DNA of 64,000 bases from the NCBI GenBank assembly GCA_035292585.1, contig DATDPU010000044.1, forward strand, positions 1 through 64,000. Direction: 5' to 3'. The notes below the pieces were generated by a model that was not told the DNA's origin, ran no database searches, and saw only the letters and a program-made list of their open reading frames with translations. Made by a program: the position numbers and the translations under genes. The DNA is from DASSFZ01 sp035292585. Its GTDB lineage: Bacteria; Chloroflexota; Anaerolineae; Fen-1058. This document shows, piece after piece, positions 60,958-64,000 of the stretch; position 1 is the stretch's first letter; each line of letters starts with the position of its first letter.

Positions 60958-62148
60958 TGCTTGCAACGCTGCGTACGCGGGCTTGACGCGCGTTTCAGGC
61001 CAATCGGGGTAGGCGATGGTCCACCAGTATTGTTCGTCGTCTTCGGTCCAGAACGGATCGGCGAACCCGATCACGGTCACGAGGCTGATCCACGGCGACC
61101 AATGCGCTTGGGCGAACCGGAACGCGCGCACCAGGTAAGCGGCCTGCGTCTGTTCGTCGACGCGATGCCAGGCGTACTCCGGGTGAATCGAGTCGGTCGT
61201 CCAACCCATCTCCAGCACCGCCACCTGTTTATCGGCGTCGCCGTGTTGCACCATGAGCGCACGCAAATCTTCGACGTGCCGAAAGCAGAAGAAACGCTGG
61301 CCGCCTAATTCGGGCGAGGCGGCCACTTCGTCGGGCGAAGCTTCGGGCGGCGCTTTGAAGCCCGGCGCATGCACGCCCAATAGATCGAAATACGGCGCAG
61401 CCCCGGCCGCGTACATGCGCTCGATGAACACGTCGTCCGGCATGACTTCATTGCTCCAGGTTCCGGTTGGAGCCATGCCCGCCGAGACGACGAGTGCCTC
61501 GGGATCGGCGCGTTTGATCGCGGTATAGCACACCTTGAGCAGTTCGACGTAGGCCGCCGGCTCAGGCGGTTGACCGCCCCACTCACGCGCCAGGTTCGGC
61601 TCGTTCCAGACTTGATAGGCGTGGATGCGTCCCCGATAGCGCTCGGCCAGCGTGTAGCAAAAATCGGCGAAGTCTTGCAGGTTTTCCGGCGGCGCATTTT
61701 CGAGCGGCGCAGGGTCATTGGGCCGCGACCAGAACGGCTGCCGATCGATCCGCGCCAGCAGCTTCAGCTTGCGGTTGCCGACCTTGCGCACCACCTCGTC
61801 GGCCAGCTCCCAACTGAAGTGTCCTTTCGCATTGCCTTCAATGTCGCGCCAGGCGAACGCCTGCTTGACCCAGGTGAAGCCCATATCGCGCAGCAGGTTC
61901 AAATCGCGCCGGGCGGTTTCGGGTTTCCACCACACGAACACCTGCGCCGCGTATTCGGGCGAGTTCAACCGGGTACGCGGCCAGGCAGTCGGAGTTGGAT
62001 CGAGGGTGGGAGAAAGGGCAACCGTCGCAGGGGAAGCGCACGCGCTGAGGACGGCGATGAACATGAATATTATGAAATGGAATGCGGAATGAGTTGTGCC
62101 TTCATCATTCCGCGCCTGCCCTCGCAGCGCAACGGCGGGGTTCTGCAT
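60943..62148 (-). CDS. Glycoside hydrolase-like lipoprotein, member 1 of 3
   Basis: This protein of about 400 residues has a TIM-barrel glycosidase fold of the GH5/GH39 (clan A) type: AYQVWNEPNLAREWGG with the acid/base Glu and VAVLEMGWTTD with the nucleophile Glu. The lipobox FIAVLSAC precedes a Pro/Thr linker. The start is uncertain: ATG 62148 gives a signal with basic residues, while ATG 62064 gives one too short to work. Bases before the lipobox are heptad repeats. The substrate is unknown. It is the downstream gene of three relatives. Confidence 0.78.
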   Translation of the reverse strand: MQNPAVALRGQARNDEGTTHSAFHFIIFMFIAVLSACASPATVALSPTLDPTPTAWPRTRLNSPEYAAQVFVWWKPETARRDLNLLRDMGFTWVKQAFAWRDIEGNAKGHFSWELADEVVRKVGNRKLKLLARIDRQPFWSRPNDPAPLENAPPENLQDFADFCYTLAERYRGRIHAYQVWNEPNLAREWGGQPPEPAAYVELLKVCYTAIKRADPEALVVSAGMAPTGTWSNEVMPDDVFIERMYAAGAAPYFDLLGVHAPGFKAPPEASPDEVAASPELGGQRFFCFRHVEDLRALMVQHGDADKQVAVLEMGWTTDSIHPEYAWHRVDEQTQAAYLVRAFRFAQAHWSPWISLVTVIGFADPFWTEDDEQYWWTIAYPDWPETRVKPAYAALQAMAKE

Positions 62149-62165
62149 TCTGAATTCCACATTCT
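62070..62165. repeat. GAATGCGG/ATTCCGC heptads at the start of member 1
   Basis: GGAATGCGGAATGAG and its complement TTCTGCATTCTGAATTCC lie on either side of the coding start of the gene at 60943-62148. They would encode the basic beginning of its signal peptide if the longer start is used. Confidence 0.55.
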
Positions 62166-62166
62166 T

Positions 62167-63528
62167 TTACGGGATGCCCAGTATTTCTTTCATGAAGCGG
62201 CGCACGGCGCGCAGCGAGGGCCGTTCTGCGCCTTGCAGATCGGTGACGCTCCACGGCGCGGTGCGATCCTGCGCGCCCTGGGGCGACTTCTGCGCGAAAT
62301 CGAGATTGAACAGGAACGCCAGCTTCACGTAGCCCCACTCGCGCATCAGCCGGAACGCCTGCACGTTCCAATCGGCCTGCTCTTGCGCCGTGTTGTCCAG
62401 CGCGTATTCGTAGGAAGGCAACGCCGTGGCGCTAAGCCCTTCATACGAAGCCCAACCAAACTCGGTGACGCACAGCGGCGTCTGGTTGCTGGTGGCGCGC
62501 CGATACTCTTCGAGCGTGCTGCGGAACGACCACGAAGGATGCGGGTTGTCGAACGGGCCACGGAACGAGGCGCTGGCGTCATTGTAACCGGCGTCGTGGC
62601 GGTATTCGGGCGGCAGATTGAAGCCGTTGACGTGCACGCCGATACAATCGGCGTATTGCAGAAAGCCCAGGTCGGTCATGCGGCGCAAGTAGGGCAGGTC
62701 ATCGCACCCGCGCGCATCGCACCCGCCGTTGAAGAAGCCGGTCGGGGCGAGCGCGCCGCTGATCACGATGATGTTCGGATCGCGGCTCTTGATCGCCTGG
62801 TGGGCCAGCTGCAACAGTTCGACGTAGCGCTCGGGACTGACCACCTGCGGGTTGGTCTTCCACTCCGAGTCGATGTTCTGCTCGTTCCACACCTCGATCG
62901 CGTGCACCTTGCCTTTGTAGCGATCGACGACCTCGCCGACAAACTGCGCATACGCATTCAGATCGTCCGGCGGGCCTTCCTTGCCGCCCACCGATGGGCG
63001 CGTCCACTCCGGCGCGGTGACGATGCTGAACAACACCCGCACGCCTTTCGCATTGGCGGCGTCGATCACGCGATCGAACCCGCTCCAATCCATTTGCCCT
63101 TGCGCGAGCGAGAAATCGCCCCAGCGCACCTGTTGCTTGACCCAACCCAGCAGCAGGAAATCTTTGACCAGGTTCATGGTGTAAGCCGGATCGCCGGTGA
63201 GCGCGTTCGATTGAATGCCGAACTCCATCGCCGCGTCTTGCAAGGGCGGCGTCGTCGGCTGGGGCGCGGGAGCGATGCCGGGCGCAGTCGTCGCCGTCGG
63301 CGCGGGCGGCGCCGTCGGTTGCGCACTATCGGGCGGCGCCGCGGTCGGCGCAATACCGGCGCCCAGGCCGCCGACCGGCGTAGGCGTGCTCTGCGCCGTG
63401 GCGGGCGGGCGCGGGTTGAAAAACGCCGCGAACACCAGCACCGCGCCGATGAGGATCGCCGTCGCCAACAGGCCGATCAGCACCGGCAGTGGCACACGGT
63501 CCCAGAAAGAGTCGCGTGTATCCTTCAT
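62167..63528 (-). CDS. Glycoside hydrolase-like membrane-anchored protein, member 2 of 3
   Basis: This 453-residue protein has one N-terminal helix (about 13-36), a Pro/Thr/Ala-rich linker (about 40-95), then a clan-A TIM barrel. The catalytic pair is in AIEVWNEQNIDSEW (Glu) and LCVTEFGWASYEG (Glu). It also shows VRVLFSIVTAPEWTRPS and ADCIGVHVNGFNLPPEY. It would act on a glycan outside the cell. It lies 12 bases after the end of member 3. Confidence 0.82.
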   Translation of the reverse strand: MKDTRDSFWDRVPLPVLIGLLATAILIGAVLVFAAFFNPRPPATAQSTPTPVGGLGAGIAPTAAPPDSAQPTAPPAPTATTAPGIAPAPQPTTPPLQDAAMEFGIQSNALTGDPAYTMNLVKDFLLLGWVKQQVRWGDFSLAQGQMDWSGFDRVIDAANAKGVRVLFSIVTAPEWTRPSVGGKEGPPDDLNAYAQFVGEVVDRYKGKVHAIEVWNEQNIDSEWKTNPQVVSPERYVELLQLAHQAIKSRDPNIIVISGALAPTGFFNGGCDARGCDDLPYLRRMTDLGFLQYADCIGVHVNGFNLPPEYRHDAGYNDASASFRGPFDNPHPSWSFRSTLEEYRRATSNQTPLCVTEFGWASYEGLSATALPSYEYALDNTAQEQADWNVQAFRLMREWGYVKLAFLFNLDFAQKSPQGAQDRTAPWSVTDLQGAERPSLRAVRRFMKEILGIP

Positions 63529-63540
63529 CCCTCATCCTTC

Positions 63541-64000
63541 CTACTTGCAGTTATTCGCCGCGCACCAATTCCTGACCGCCGGGAAGATCGGGCGCTTGCC
63601 CCAACGCGGATCCAGGAAACTGTACAACGCATTGTCATTGACCAGACCGGTCGCCGGGCCGTAATCCAGGTTCCACAGGATCATCAAGCGGCAACCCCAC
63701 TGCCGGCACAGGTTCATCCCTTCGATCACCCAATCCGATTGTTCCTGTTGCGTGTTGTCGAGCGACCACTCGAAGCCTTCGACCGCGCCGACGCCTTCTT
63801 GTGAAGCGACGCCGAACTCGGTGACGCAGGCCGGCTTGCCGGTGATGCTCTGATAGCCCTGCACCGTATCTTTGAAGAACCAGGAATGGTGGGGCGGGTT
63901 GAATAGACTATCGTACTCGCCGCCTTGCCCGGCCGAAGGCGGGATGCGCAGCGCGTTGACGTGCACGCCGACGCAGTCCATGTACTTCGTCGCGCCGGCG
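63541..64000 (-). CDS. Glycoside hydrolase-like protein, member 3 of 3, C-terminal part
   Basis: This is the last 150 or so codons of a third relative whose start lies beyond the window. It shares DCVGVHVNALRIPPSAG, HSWFFKDTVQGYQSITGKPACVTEFGVASQEG (nucleophile Glu) and DNTQQEQSDWVIEGMNLCRQWG with member 2. It ends in NWCAANNCK. Confidence 0.8.
   Translation of the reverse strand, partial: AGATKYMDCVGVHVNALRIPPSAGQGGEYDSLFNPPHHSWFFKDTVQGYQSITGKPACVTEFGVASQEGVGAVEGFEWSLDNTQQEQSDWVIEGMNLCRQWGCRLMILWNLDYGPATGLVNDNALYSFLDPRWGKRPIFPAVRNWCAANNCK

Overview
The window is about 64 kb of high-GC bacterial DNA. Three things suggest a Chloroflexota (Anaerolineae-like) bacterium: a full nuo operon beside a cytochrome bc operon with a long b6-like cytochrome b, multi-GAF histidine kinases and GAF-phosphatase or cyclase sensors, and an unusually dense load of short palindromic and heptad repeats. 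There is no rRNA or tRNA gene, so this placement is an inference. Complex I, a cytochrome bc complex and a diheme cytochrome c point to a respiratory, probably heterotrophic organism.

Layout. 1-12,878 holds the end of nuoD followed by nuoE to nuoN, all on the plus strand and broken up by REP-like hairpins, one set lying in frame inside nuoL. 13,071-15,339 carries an aldo/keto reductase and a lipoprotein sugar dehydrogenase. 15,374-16,788 is a REP-associated tyrosine transposase (RAYT) between two arrays of six REP units each. 16,865-25,241 has a YbaK-like deacylase, a calcium-type P-ATPase, small proteins, a TIM-barrel isomerase, a phosphodiesterase, a putative metallopeptidase and a PmbA/TldD-like protein. 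25,445-30,271 has an ATP-grasp-like protein and a STAND-type ATPase with TPRs that is cut by one amber codon. 30,498-35,992 holds two tandem paralogous membrane sensors with the same input half, one ending in a PP2C phosphatase and the other in an adenylate cyclase. 36,154-40,232 has a MaoC-like hydratase, an FHA protein, a class V aminotransferase with an in-frame minisatellite, and an SH3-CAP lipoprotein. 40,390-47,518 is a four-gene phosphorelay operon on the minus strand. 47,739-54,155 has a branched-chain aminotransferase behind a consensus promoter, then an RNase D, ABC1-kinase and MgtE operon. 54,713-57,876 encodes Rieske protein, cytochrome b and diheme cytochrome c. 58,036-64,000 has an Nfu-N-like protein, an SRPBCC protein, a zinc-ribbon protein with RNase Z, a CopD-like membrane protein and three tandem glycoside-hydrolase-like genes, the last running off the window.

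How the genes fit together. NADH oxidised by Nuo would feed electrons through quinone to the Rieske/cytochrome b complex and the diheme cytochrome c. The signalling genes (kinase, phosphorelay, phosphatase, cyclase, FHA) are typical of a bacterium with complex regulation.

The most unusual layer is the repeat landscape. At least four hairpin families, several MITE-like elements and 15-bp minisatellites are spread between genes and, twice, inside conserved proteins. A RAYT sits exactly between higher-order blocks of its own REP array. There is also a possible composition break inside nuoG near 3.1 kb.
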